Assembly: GCA_946541955.1 (NCBI GenBank)
Contig: CAMNJZ010000014.1
Span: 1-36,954, forward strand
Length of the DNA stretch: 36,954 bases
Origin: an uncultured Lachnospiraceae bacterium
Lineage (GTDB): Bacteria > Bacillota > Clostridia > Lachnospirales > Lachnospiraceae
Reading direction: 5' to 3'
The number at the start of each line of letters is the position of its first letter. The stretch's first letter is position 1. Positions 31,002 to 36,954 of this stretch are shown piece after piece. Below the pieces are notes generated by a model. That model saw nothing but the letters and a program-made list of their open reading frames with translations. It was not told the origin of the DNA and ran no database searches. A program made the position numbers and the translations under genes.

Positions 31002-32061
31002 AGACGCCGGGGCCCTTTTGAATATATACGCCTATTATGTCAGGGAAACGGCCGTGACCTTCGAATATGAGGTCCCCTCCCTGGAGGAATTCCGGGGAAG
31101 GATGGAGCGGACCCTTTCCAGATATCCCTATCTTGTGGCCATGCAGGAGGACAGGATCCTTGGCTACGCCTGCGCCGGCCCCTTCAAGGAAAGGGACGCC
31201 TACGACTGGAGCGTGGAGACCACCATCTACCTGGACAGGGACGCCCGCAGGGAGGGGATCGGAAGTCTCCTTCTGGACGAGCTGGAGCACCTCCTGAAAA
31301 GGCAGGGAATCCTGAACGTCTACGCCTGCATCGGCATTCCCAGGGAGGAGGGGGATCCCTATCTGACCTTTGACAGCATGCGCTTCCATGAGAAGAAGGG
31401 CTATCATCTGGCGGGGACCTTCCGCAGCTGCGGCAGCAAGTTCGGCCGCTGGTACGACATGATCTGGATGGAGAAGACCCTGGGAGACCATAATGGCCAG
31501 CCGGCCCCCCTCATTCCCTTTCCGGACCTGGAGACCTTTGAGGAGGTGGATCCCGTGGACTACGCCATGCGGATGCTGGAGGAGGACGCCCTGACCCTGG
31601 CCGCCGTCAAAAAGGGAGCGGTCCTGGCCCGCAGGGCCCGGGAAGGGGAAACGGTAGACGTATGGACCGGAGATGGAAATCTGGAGGGGAGCGAGATGGC
31701 CGGCCGGGGCGATATGATCCTGACCCGGGCAGACGAGGACGGAAGCCCTGTCACAGACAGCCGGGGCCATACCAATTCCTGGATCATGGCGGAAAAGGAC
31801 TTTTTTGCCAAGTATGAACCGGAAGATCCGGAAAGCGGCCTGCACCAGCCGGCCGGGGGCCTGCAGTTCTTTGTGCAGGCTGGCGACAACATTTCCTTCA
31901 GGGCTCCCTGGGGCGAGATCCAGAAGATCCGCCGGGGCGGCTTTCTGAACATCACGAAGAAGAACGATATCTACGGGATCGCCCGGGAGGAATTTGAGGA
32001 GACCTACCAGGTCCAGGAGATGGTGGGCACGGATGTAGACGTTCTTCCCGTCAAGGAATAG
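30970..32061 (+). CDS. GNAT acetyltransferase fused to a PGDYG-like domain
   Basis: This 363-residue protein starts at ATG 30970 after GAAGGAGA, inside the end of the preceding gene. Residues 1-170 are a GNAT domain of the phosphinothricin/methionine-sulfoximine acetyltransferase type: IRTACPEDAGALLNIYAYY, TAVTFEYEVPS, then the acetyl-CoA-binding RDARREGIGSLLLDELE and HEKKGYHLAGTFR. The C-terminal part (about 200-363) contains AGRGDMILTRADEDG and TNSWIMAEKDFFAKYEP, resembling the PGDYG domain. Such a fusion is unusual. The acetyl acceptor is unknown. Overlap with the nuclease-like gene implies coupled translation. Confidence 0.8.
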   Translation: MEVLIRTACPEDAGALLNIYAYYVRETAVTFEYEVPSLEEFRGRMERTLSRYPYLVAMQEDRILGYACAGPFKERDAYDWSVETTIYLDRDARREGIGSLLLDELEHLLKRQGILNVYACIGIPREEGDPYLTFDSMRFHEKKGYHLAGTFRSCGSKFGRWYDMIWMEKTLGDHNGQPAPLIPFPDLETFEEVDPVDYAMRMLEEDALTLAAVKKGAVLARRAREGETVDVWTGDGNLEGSEMAGRGDMILTRADEDGSPVTDSRGHTNSWIMAEKDFFAKYEPEDPESGLHQPAGGLQFFVQAGDNISFRAPWGEIQKIRRGGFLNITKKNDIYGIAREEFEETYQVQEMVGTDVDVLPVKE

Positions 32062-32074
32062 GGAAATCCGGAAA

Positions 32075-32104
32075 GAAAAAAGTGGCGAGGCTCGCCACTT
32101 TTTT
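32075..32104. terminator. Bidirectional terminator between the GNAT gene and nagA
   Basis: AGTGGCG at 32081-32087 pairs with CGCCACT at 32093-32099 around a five-base loop, flanked by an A-run on the left and a T-run on the right, so it serves both convergent genes. Confidence 0.9.
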
Positions 32105-32137
32105 GATGTTCGGGGATAATTTTTTGGAACCGGAAAT

Positions 32138-33328
32138 CTAGACGATGCGGACGCCCCGGTTGAGAACGGCCATCGGAGACAGTTCACGGTTCCAGAGGAC
32201 CAGGCTGGCGTAGCGGCCGGGGGCAACGGCCCCGTAGTCCTTCTCGATCCCAAGCCTCCTGGCGGGGGTCAGAGAGGCGCTCTTTACGGCTGCTTCCAGC
32301 GGGATCCCTGCCTCCTTTACCAGGAAGCGGACACAGTCCGGAAGGGGCGTTACTGAGCCTGCCAGGGCCCCGTCCTTCACAAGTCTGCACTCCTTGCCCC
32401 GGACCTGGACCTCCTGTCCGCCCAGGGTGTAAAGACCGTCTTCCAGACCGGCTGCCCGCATGCTGTCGCTGATCAGGATGATCCGGTCCGGTCCCAGGAC
32501 CTGGAAGACCAGGCGGATGGCGGCGGGATGGACGTGGATCCCGTCGCAGATCAGCTCCGCTGTGACGCCTCTGGAATCCAGAACGGCGCCCGGGACGCCG
32601 GGCTCCCTGTGCCGGTATTCCGGCATGGCGTTGAAAAGATGGACCACATGGCAGGCGCCGAGGGAGAAGGCCTCCCTGGCGGTCTCATAGTCTGCGTTGG
32701 TATGGGCCAGGGAGACCAGGGCGGAGCCTTTGACCGCTTCAATGAAGTCTGCCGCTGATTCCCCGGAGGGCTCCTCCGGCGCGATGGCGATCAGGCGGAC
32801 CAGGCCCTCCGCCGCCCTCTGGAATTCCTGAAAGAGGCGGGAGGACCGGGGCAGGATCGATGCAGGGTCCTGGGCCCCGCAGCGCACCGGCGAGATAAAG
32901 GGCCCTTCCATGTTGATGCCCTGGAGGGATGCAAGGCGGGGATCAAAGGATCTGTCCTGCCTTTTTTTGAAGGCTGCCGCACAGGCGAGGATCTCCTTGA
33001 GTCTGCCCGCAGGCAGGGTCATGGTGGCGGGGACGATGGCGGCAAGGCCGGCCGCAGCTTCAAAGGCCGCCACCCTTTCAAAGGCTTCCAGGGTCCCGTC
33101 ACAGATATCCGCTCCCATACAGCCGTGCAGGTGCAGATCGATCATACCGGGCAGGAGATAGGCTCCCTGCCCGTCCAGAAGGGTCTCCCCTGTTTCCGGA
33201 AGGAAGGCGGCCGCCTCGCTTTCGGAAGCGGTCACAAGGACCCGGGAGATCCGCTCTCCCTCTACTTTGACGCAGCCGGGCATAAACCTGCCGGATTCAT
33301 CCAAAAGGACTGTGTTTTTGATCCACAT
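32138..33328 (-). CDS. nagA: N-acetylglucosamine-6-phosphate deacetylase
   Basis: This 396-residue cytoplasmic enzyme converts GlcNAc-6-phosphate to glucosamine-6-phosphate and acetate. Metal and catalytic residues are visible: HLH at 66-68 in GMIDLHLHGC, Glu141 in NMEGPF, His209 in SLAHTNA, His230 in HVVHLFNAM and Asp288 in LISDSM. Length is normal. ATG 33328 is preceded by AAGGAGGG at nine bases. It lies 39 bases downstream of pepC on the same strand with no terminator between, so it may be co-transcribed, an unexpected pairing. The usual partner nagB is not in the window. Confidence 0.93.
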   Translation of the reverse strand: MWIKNTVLLDESGRFMPGCVKVEGERISRVLVTASESEAAAFLPETGETLLDGQGAYLLPGMIDLHLHGCMGADICDGTLEAFERVAAFEAAAGLAAIVPATMTLPAGRLKEILACAAAFKKRQDRSFDPRLASLQGINMEGPFISPVRCGAQDPASILPRSSRLFQEFQRAAEGLVRLIAIAPEEPSGESAADFIEAVKGSALVSLAHTNADYETAREAFSLGACHVVHLFNAMPEYRHREPGVPGAVLDSRGVTAELICDGIHVHPAAIRLVFQVLGPDRIILISDSMRAAGLEDGLYTLGGQEVQVRGKECRLVKDGALAGSVTPLPDCVRFLVKEAGIPLEAAVKSASLTPARRLGIEKDYGAVAPGRYASLVLWNRELSPMAVLNRGVRIV

Positions 33329-33367
33329 AGGAGCTGCCCTCCTTCAGGCTTTGATGGGTTTGCAGGA

Positions 33368-34708
33368 TCAGAAGGCGAGAGACCCCATGGGATCCCAGGG
33401 CCTGAGGACAATGGGGTCTGTATCAAAGGCAGCAGCCTGCTCCGGGCTGAAGTACTTTCTGTCCAGCAGGATCTGGTAGGAAAATTCGCCGAACCAGTCA
33501 TCGCTCATGACATAGTAGCCCTCGCGCCCCCGGTCCTTGCCCCAGCTGTTCTCCACCTTCCAGCGGACGGGCCTGCCGTCCTGGTCCAGATCGACCCCGG
33601 TGATGACCATGGCGTGGGTCATCAGGCTCTCGCCGTAGTCCAGACGCTCCTCCTTGGTCATGGGGAAATCCGTGGAGAAGAGTTCGCCCAGGGCGTAGGC
33701 GTCGGTGGTAAGATAGCCGCCCTTTCTGTCGGAGAACTGTCCGACGTCAGACCCGAACCAGACGGCCTTTCCGTCCCGGAGCTGGCGGATGGTCAGATCC
33801 CGCAGATCATCCATGGGGAGGTTCAGATATTTGACGGGATAGGCGCCGCCCCGGACGCTGCCCAGGTACTGGACGGTGTAGGTCCTGCCGTAGGGCTTGT
33901 CTGCGGTGGGGGCGTTGATCACGGTGACCATGTCGGCCAGGTTCCAGCCGATATAGCGCCTGAAAAAGTCCTGGGGCGTGATATCGTCGATCCGGATAAA
34001 GTTCCCGTTCCTGTCCCGGGTCTCCCAGTTAAAGCGGACAGGAGGCTTGCCCAGGGCGATGCAGAGCATGCGGTAGATGGTCTCCATCATCTGATCCTTG
34101 CGGGCCTGCAGGGCCTCCAGGTCTTCCCCGCCTTCATGGGCTGTGCGCAGCACACAGGCGTACTCCCGGAGCTTGGTGGTCATATATTTGCGGAGCTCCC
34201 CTGTGGCGGAGGAGACGGCAGTCTCCGGCATCAGGTCCTTGGGGACCACGCCGTATTTTTCCACCAGGCTGCGGAACATGTCCCACTGGCCGCCGTCTCC
34301 CAGAGGATCCCGGAGCAGGAAGCTTACGACGCGGCCGTCCCTGGGCTCCTCCAGGGTCTCCAGGATGTTCTCCAGGAAGTAGTTGGCCTTCTCCAGCTTG
34401 TCATAGAAAAGGGGATAATTCTGGGACAGCTCCATGCTCTCCAGGTTCAGCTTTTCCATCAGGGAGAGCCGCATGACGTTCAGGGCCGCGAACATCCAGC
34501 AGCGGCCGGACTGCTTCTGGTCACAGACCTTGCCGGCCTCCACCTCGATGCTGAAGGCGTATGGGTTATTCCTCTCCACCGCATAGTTCCTGGCCGCACC
34601 GTGGACTCCGGCGCCGGTAACGGCGTTCATGGCGACCCGGTTTACGGGACTCTCATCAAATTTTGCTTCAAAGCGCTGCAGATCTTCTGCGCGGATTTCT
34701 TTTTTCAT
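33368..34708 (-). CDS. pepC: C1-family aminopeptidase (PepC / bleomycin hydrolase)
   Basis: This 446-residue cysteine aminopeptidase releases amino acids from peptides in the cytoplasm, acting as a hexameric barrel in the family. The papain-like triad is visible: Cys70 in QKQSGRCWMFA, His in THAMVITGV and Asn in VENSWG. GGQWDMF and the C-terminal region are family-typical. The frame extends upstream to 34804, but that part lies over the promoter. ATG 34708 has GAGGAAAA six bases before it and begins KKEIRAEDL, so I use it. Confidence 0.93.
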   Translation of the reverse strand: MKKEIRAEDLQRFEAKFDESPVNRVAMNAVTGAGVHGAARNYAVERNNPYAFSIEVEAGKVCDQKQSGRCWMFAALNVMRLSLMEKLNLESMELSQNYPLFYDKLEKANYFLENILETLEEPRDGRVVSFLLRDPLGDGGQWDMFRSLVEKYGVVPKDLMPETAVSSATGELRKYMTTKLREYACVLRTAHEGGEDLEALQARKDQMMETIYRMLCIALGKPPVRFNWETRDRNGNFIRIDDITPQDFFRRYIGWNLADMVTVINAPTADKPYGRTYTVQYLGSVRGGAYPVKYLNLPMDDLRDLTIRQLRDGKAVWFGSDVGQFSDRKGGYLTTDAYALGELFSTDFPMTKEERLDYGESLMTHAMVITGVDLDQDGRPVRWKVENSWGKDRGREGYYVMSDDWFGEFSYQILLDRKYFSPEQAAAFDTDPIVLRPWDPMGSLAF

Positions 34709-34754
34709 TGGCTTTTCCTCGATTCTTTCAGTAATAAATTTTTGCATTTCATTT

Positions 34755-34783
34755 ATTGTACAAAAGAAAGTTTTTTTTGTAAA
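34755..34783 (-). promoter_or_regulatory. Promoter of pepC
   Basis: On the minus strand TTTACA (34783-34778) and TACAAT (34760-34755) are 17 bases apart, each one base from consensus, with an A/T-rich spacer. Confidence 0.8.
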
Positions 34784-34805
34784 ATCAGACGGCTGCAGGA
34801 CCATC

Positions 34806-34910
34806 CCGGAAGAATCGGGCGGCTTTCTTCAGGTATCGGGCCTGACCTATGAGATCGACAGCCGGATCGACAGTCCCTGCCAGATCGATGACGGCGGCGC
34901 ATGGCGCATT
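34806..34910 (+). pseudogene. Relic of a 5'-nucleotidase (UshA-family) gene, near its C-terminus
   Basis: The plus strand encodes GGFLQVSGLTYEIDSRID from 34818, continuing SPCQIDDGG to about 34910. The phrase LQVSGLTYxID is a hallmark of the C-terminal domain of 5'-nucleotidases and cyclic-nucleotide phosphodiesterases. No start codon or catalytic domain belongs to it: upstream lies the pepC promoter on the other strand. Downstream the frame runs through a terminator. It is a remnant of about 35 codons. Confidence 0.7.
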
Positions 34911-34921
34911 ACCCGCGCAAA

Positions 34922-34964
34922 TAGAAAATCGCTGAGACCATTTTTATGGCCTCAGCGATTTTCA
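34922..34964. terminator. Bidirectional terminator of the WG-repeat-like lipoprotein gene
   Basis: AAAATCGCTGAG pairs with CTCAGCGATTTT, continuing with one G-U pair to CCAT/ATGG, around a short T-rich loop. Both strands have A/T flanks. It probably once ended the 5'-nucleotidase gene on the plus strand as well. Confidence 0.85.
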
Positions 34965-34993
34965 GTTCAGGCAGATGTTCTGATCCGGAAGGA

Positions 34994-36556
34994 TCATTCG
35001 GCAACAATGGTGACCTTGTAGATGGTTGCCTTTCCGCCCTTGATGGCGTAGATGTAGTCGTCGTTGACGTCGTCGATCTGGTCATATTCGAAGCCCAGGA
35101 GCTCCTTACCGGTAAAGGTGTCGTAGAGAGCGTACTGGCGGGAATCGTTCTCGACAGTGAAGATACCCTTGCCGATATCGTCGGCGTCTCCGCCGGGCAT
35201 AGCGGCAAATTCACCGGTGTTCAGAACCAGGAAGGAGGTATCGTCCTTATCGAAGAAGAGGTCTTCGGTATCGCCGGAAAGTCCCTCGTAGAGCCTGTTG
35301 TCGGGGGTGATCAGGGAATAATTGTCGCTGCTGCCGTAGACGTAGAAGCCCAGAGAATCCGCACCATACAGGTCTTCAGACGCTGCAATGACAGATCCGT
35401 CGGAAGCGATCAGGCTGTAGGCGGTGTCGCTGTCGTTCTTGACCCGGAAGCGGCCTGCGCTTTCTTCGTAAATGTAGGACCAGGGAGTAGGCAGAACGGT
35501 ATTTCCGTTTACGTCGACAACTGAGTACTTGGAGTCCGCATACTTCATGAAGTAAGGGGACTGGTAGGAGAGCACGCTGATATTGTCATCTGTGCGGCGC
35601 AGCTCTTTTCCTTCCGAATCCAGAATGACGCACTGGCTGTCTACGCGGTCAAGCATGTAGTCCTTGGTGTAGTAGATGTAGGACTGGGCGGTATAGGCCA
35701 CCGAGCCGTCCGGCTTGTAAAGGGTATCCTGCTCGGTCAGGTCTGTCATAATGTTCTGGCCGACCTGGGCAAAGGAGGAATCGGTGCCTCTGGAGAACTC
35801 AAGGCCTTCTACGTATTTGCCTTCCACCAGGTCAAATACCTTGAGGGTGCCCTTGAAATAGGTGTCGTCTTCATTGGCCATGATCGCGAACTGGCGGTCT
35901 GTAACGAAGAAGAGGGCCTCATCCTGATTTTCCGTGGTTTCCGTACCGACCATGACCAGGATGTAGCGGGGCTGCTCCTTGGCCGGGACTTCTCTGGGCC
36001 ATTCGATGATGGCGGCCTCAAAGGGGATGATGACCTTGCCGTCGGCGCTTACGAGGCCGGTGGTGTTGACAGTGTCGCCCTCCAGGGTGACGGAGTAAAG
36101 ACCCCAGCCCAGGTAATCCATGTTCAGCAGGGCACGGGAGTCGACATCCTTGCCGTCATAGCTGCAGAAATAGGCTTTTTCGCCTTCGACGCGGACCAGG
36201 CTGTCATAGCTGATGCTGTAGGCGTTTGTGACGTCAAAGCCGCCGGCTTCTGTCAGCTCCACATGGAATTTGCCGGATGCGGGGGCAGCTGCCTGGGCCG
36301 GCTCTGCCGCTGCAGCGGGCTCGGTCTGCTCTTCCGTGGCAGCGGGCTCGGTCTGTTCTTCTGTGGCAGCGGGCTCGATCGGTGCCAGGGCGTTGTCGCC
36401 TTCATCATTCTTGGCTTCTCCTTCGACCTCTGCTGCTGCAAGGGCTTCGCCCGTTTCTTCAGCGGCAGGTTCTGTCTTGCCGCCGCATCCGGTCGAAAGA
36501 ACGGCGGTCATGGTCAGTCCCAGCGCCAGAAGCATTGCAGTACTTCTTCGTTTCAT
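34994..36556 (-). CDS. Lipoprotein with WG-repeat-like beta domain
   Basis: This 520-residue exported lipoprotein starts at ATG 36556 behind AAAGGAGGG; the longer frame to 36877 crosses its promoter. A signal peptide ends in lipobox LSTGC with Cys24. Residues 30-95 are a low-complexity Ala/Glu/Thr/Pro linker with nine-residue tandem repeats. The remainder is a repetitive beta-rich domain with units such as TTGLVSADGKVIIPFEAAI, YSVVDVNGNTVLPTPWSYI and YSLIASDGSVIAAS, similar to WG (KWG) repeats, which make beta-propeller-like surfaces. It should stand on the outer face of the membrane. Function unknown; scaffold or sensor roles are possible. Confidence 0.8.
   Translation of the reverse strand: MKRRSTAMLLALGLTMTAVLSTGCGGKTEPAAEETGEALAAAEVEGEAKNDEGDNALAPIEPAATEEQTEPAATEEQTEPAAAAEPAQAAAPASGKFHVELTEAGGFDVTNAYSISYDSLVRVEGEKAYFCSYDGKDVDSRALLNMDYLGWGLYSVTLEGDTVNTTGLVSADGKVIIPFEAAIIEWPREVPAKEQPRYILVMVGTETTENQDEALFFVTDRQFAIMANEDDTYFKGTLKVFDLVEGKYVEGLEFSRGTDSSFAQVGQNIMTDLTEQDTLYKPDGSVAYTAQSYIYYTKDYMLDRVDSQCVILDSEGKELRRTDDNISVLSYQSPYFMKYADSKYSVVDVNGNTVLPTPWSYIYEESAGRFRVKNDSDTAYSLIASDGSVIAASEDLYGADSLGFYVYGSSDNYSLITPDNRLYEGLSGDTEDLFFDKDDTSFLVLNTGEFAAMPGGDADDIGKGIFTVENDSRQYALYDTFTGKELLGFEYDQIDDVNDDYIYAIKGGKATIYKVTIVAE
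36312..36377. repeat. 27-base tandem repeat in the lipoprotein linker
   Basis: Units start at 36312, 36339 and (partial) 36366, each beginning GCAGCGGGCTCGGTCTG or a close variant. The two full units differ at two bases. They encode a nine-residue Glu/Pro/Ala/Thr repeat and may vary in number by slippage. Confidence 0.85.
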
Positions 36557-36602
36557 AATTCCCTCCTTTGACTGTTTGGTTAGTAAAAGTACTCCTATCA
36601 GT

Positions 36603-36631
36603 ATCATAGGACATTCGGCCGGGCAGGTCAA
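36603..36631 (-). promoter_or_regulatory. Promoter of the WG-repeat-like lipoprotein gene
   Basis: On the minus strand TTGACC (36631-36626) and TATGAT (36608-36603) are exactly 17 bases apart, each one base from consensus. This is the best promoter in the window and starts about 40 bases before the gene. Confidence 0.82.
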
Positions 36632-36650
36632 TCGGCCATAAAAAAGAGCC

Positions 36651-36679
36651 TTCTGTCTGCCGGCCCGATTTGATAAGAT
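36651..36679 (+). promoter_or_regulatory. Possible divergent promoter for the last small open frame
   Basis: TGA followed by TAAGAT at 36674-36679 makes an extended -10; TTCTGT at 36651-36656 is a weak -35 at 17 bases. Confidence 0.35.
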
Positions 36680-36757
36680 AATTATATACCTGCCGGAGAA
36701 AGGCAGAGACCAGCAGGCGCCGTTCCTTCGGGCGGCAGGATATGGAAGGGAGAAAGC

Positions 36758-36925
36758 ATGAATCCTGATTTTGCAAGACCCGCTGCGTTTCCGGACGGGA
36801 CGCCCATCAGCGACTGGTTTTTTGATACAAAGCCCTGGCTTGCAGGGGAAGGCAAGGAATACCGGCTCCAGGATCACGGAGTCATCCCCGAGGAGGCTGC
36901 CTGCCGCCGGTGCGAAGGATCCTGA
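36758..36925 (+). pseudogene. 55-codon open frame, probably the 5' fragment of a larger gene
   Basis: ATG 36758 follows AAGGGAGA. The frame begins NPDFARPAAFPDGTPISDWF and stops at TGA 36923-36925. The opening recalls the N-termini of clostridial family 28 glycoside hydrolases (polygalacturonase type), where PDGTxISxWF is followed by a Tyr-Gly-Val segment; here HGVIPEEAA is followed by a stop. Another frame stays open from about 36890 to the window edge, so a frameshift or deletion is possible. The match is from memory and weak. Confidence 0.4.
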
Positions 36926-36954
36926 AACGGTATGGAGAGTGAAGCTCCCGGAGG

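Noticed and set aside
33125-34852. 575-codon open frame on the plus strand
   Set aside because: It is the antisense of pepC and part of nagA, with a Pro/Gly/His-rich composition typical of shadows in GC-rich genes.
1-36954. CRISPR arrays, tRNA, rRNA and insertion sequences
   Set aside because: I saw no regularly spaced repeats, tRNA T-loops in the gaps, transposase motifs or terminal inverted repeats flanking genes.

Overview
The window looks like chromosomal DNA from a GC-rich, strictly anaerobic Firmicute, most likely a Lachnospiraceae-type gut clostridium. The evidence is clostridial family content (DUF3842, DUF5688, QueT, MurT, PepC of the bleomycin-hydrolase family), class III anaerobic ribonucleotide reductase, strong AGGAGG ribosome-binding sites, lipobox lipoproteins and many intrinsic terminators. 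Taxonomy is inferred from gene families only. I saw no rRNA, tRNA, CRISPR array, integrase, transposase or phage gene.

Layout. (1) 1-3129: the end of a DUF3842 gene, then a promoter, a structured leader with an intrinsic terminator, and a cobalt/nickel ECF transporter operon (CbiMN fusion, CbiQ, CbiO). (2) 3233-12984: a LacI-type regulator, an AT-rich control region with a cre/LacI-type operator on the transcription start, and a sugar operon: binding lipoprotein, permease, double ATPase, second permease, amidohydrolase, D-2-hydroxyacid dehydrogenase and a LyxK-like FGGY kinase. (3) 13032-16194 (minus): MurT and a polytopic membrane protein, without the usual GatD partner. (4) 16411-22469: a TPR protein overlapping a DUF4037 nucleotidyltransferase-fold protein, then nrdG, an nrdD with a fused redoxin domain behind a pair of NrdR boxes, and a thioredoxin-reductase-family flavoprotein. 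(5) 22484-24616: QueT, a HAD phosphatase and a ROK kinase. (6) 24622-28233 (minus): a DUF5688 protein and an 824-residue adenosine-deaminase-family protein with extra N- and C-terminal domains. (7) 28451-32061: a Ser/Arg-rich zinc-ribbon membrane protein, a gene relic, a protein with a nuclease-like C-terminus, and an overlapping GNAT fusion. (8) 32138-36556 (minus): nagA, pepC and a WG-repeat-like lipoprotein, with a relic of a 5'-nucleotidase gene between the last two. A small 5' gene fragment ends the window.

How it works together. The best supported system is the anaerobic dNTP module: NrdG activates NrdD, NrdD carries its own CPNC redoxin domain, and the next gene encodes a reductase that could recharge it, all under a probable NrdR switch. 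The reductase lacks the usual NADPH-phosphate motif, so its electron source is open. The sugar operon has an uptake system, kinase, dehydrogenase and hydrolase but no isomerase or aldolase, so its substrate is unknown. The ADA-family protein and the TPR/DUF4037 pair are the least described genes. Three gene relics, two of them running into terminators, show recent deletion.
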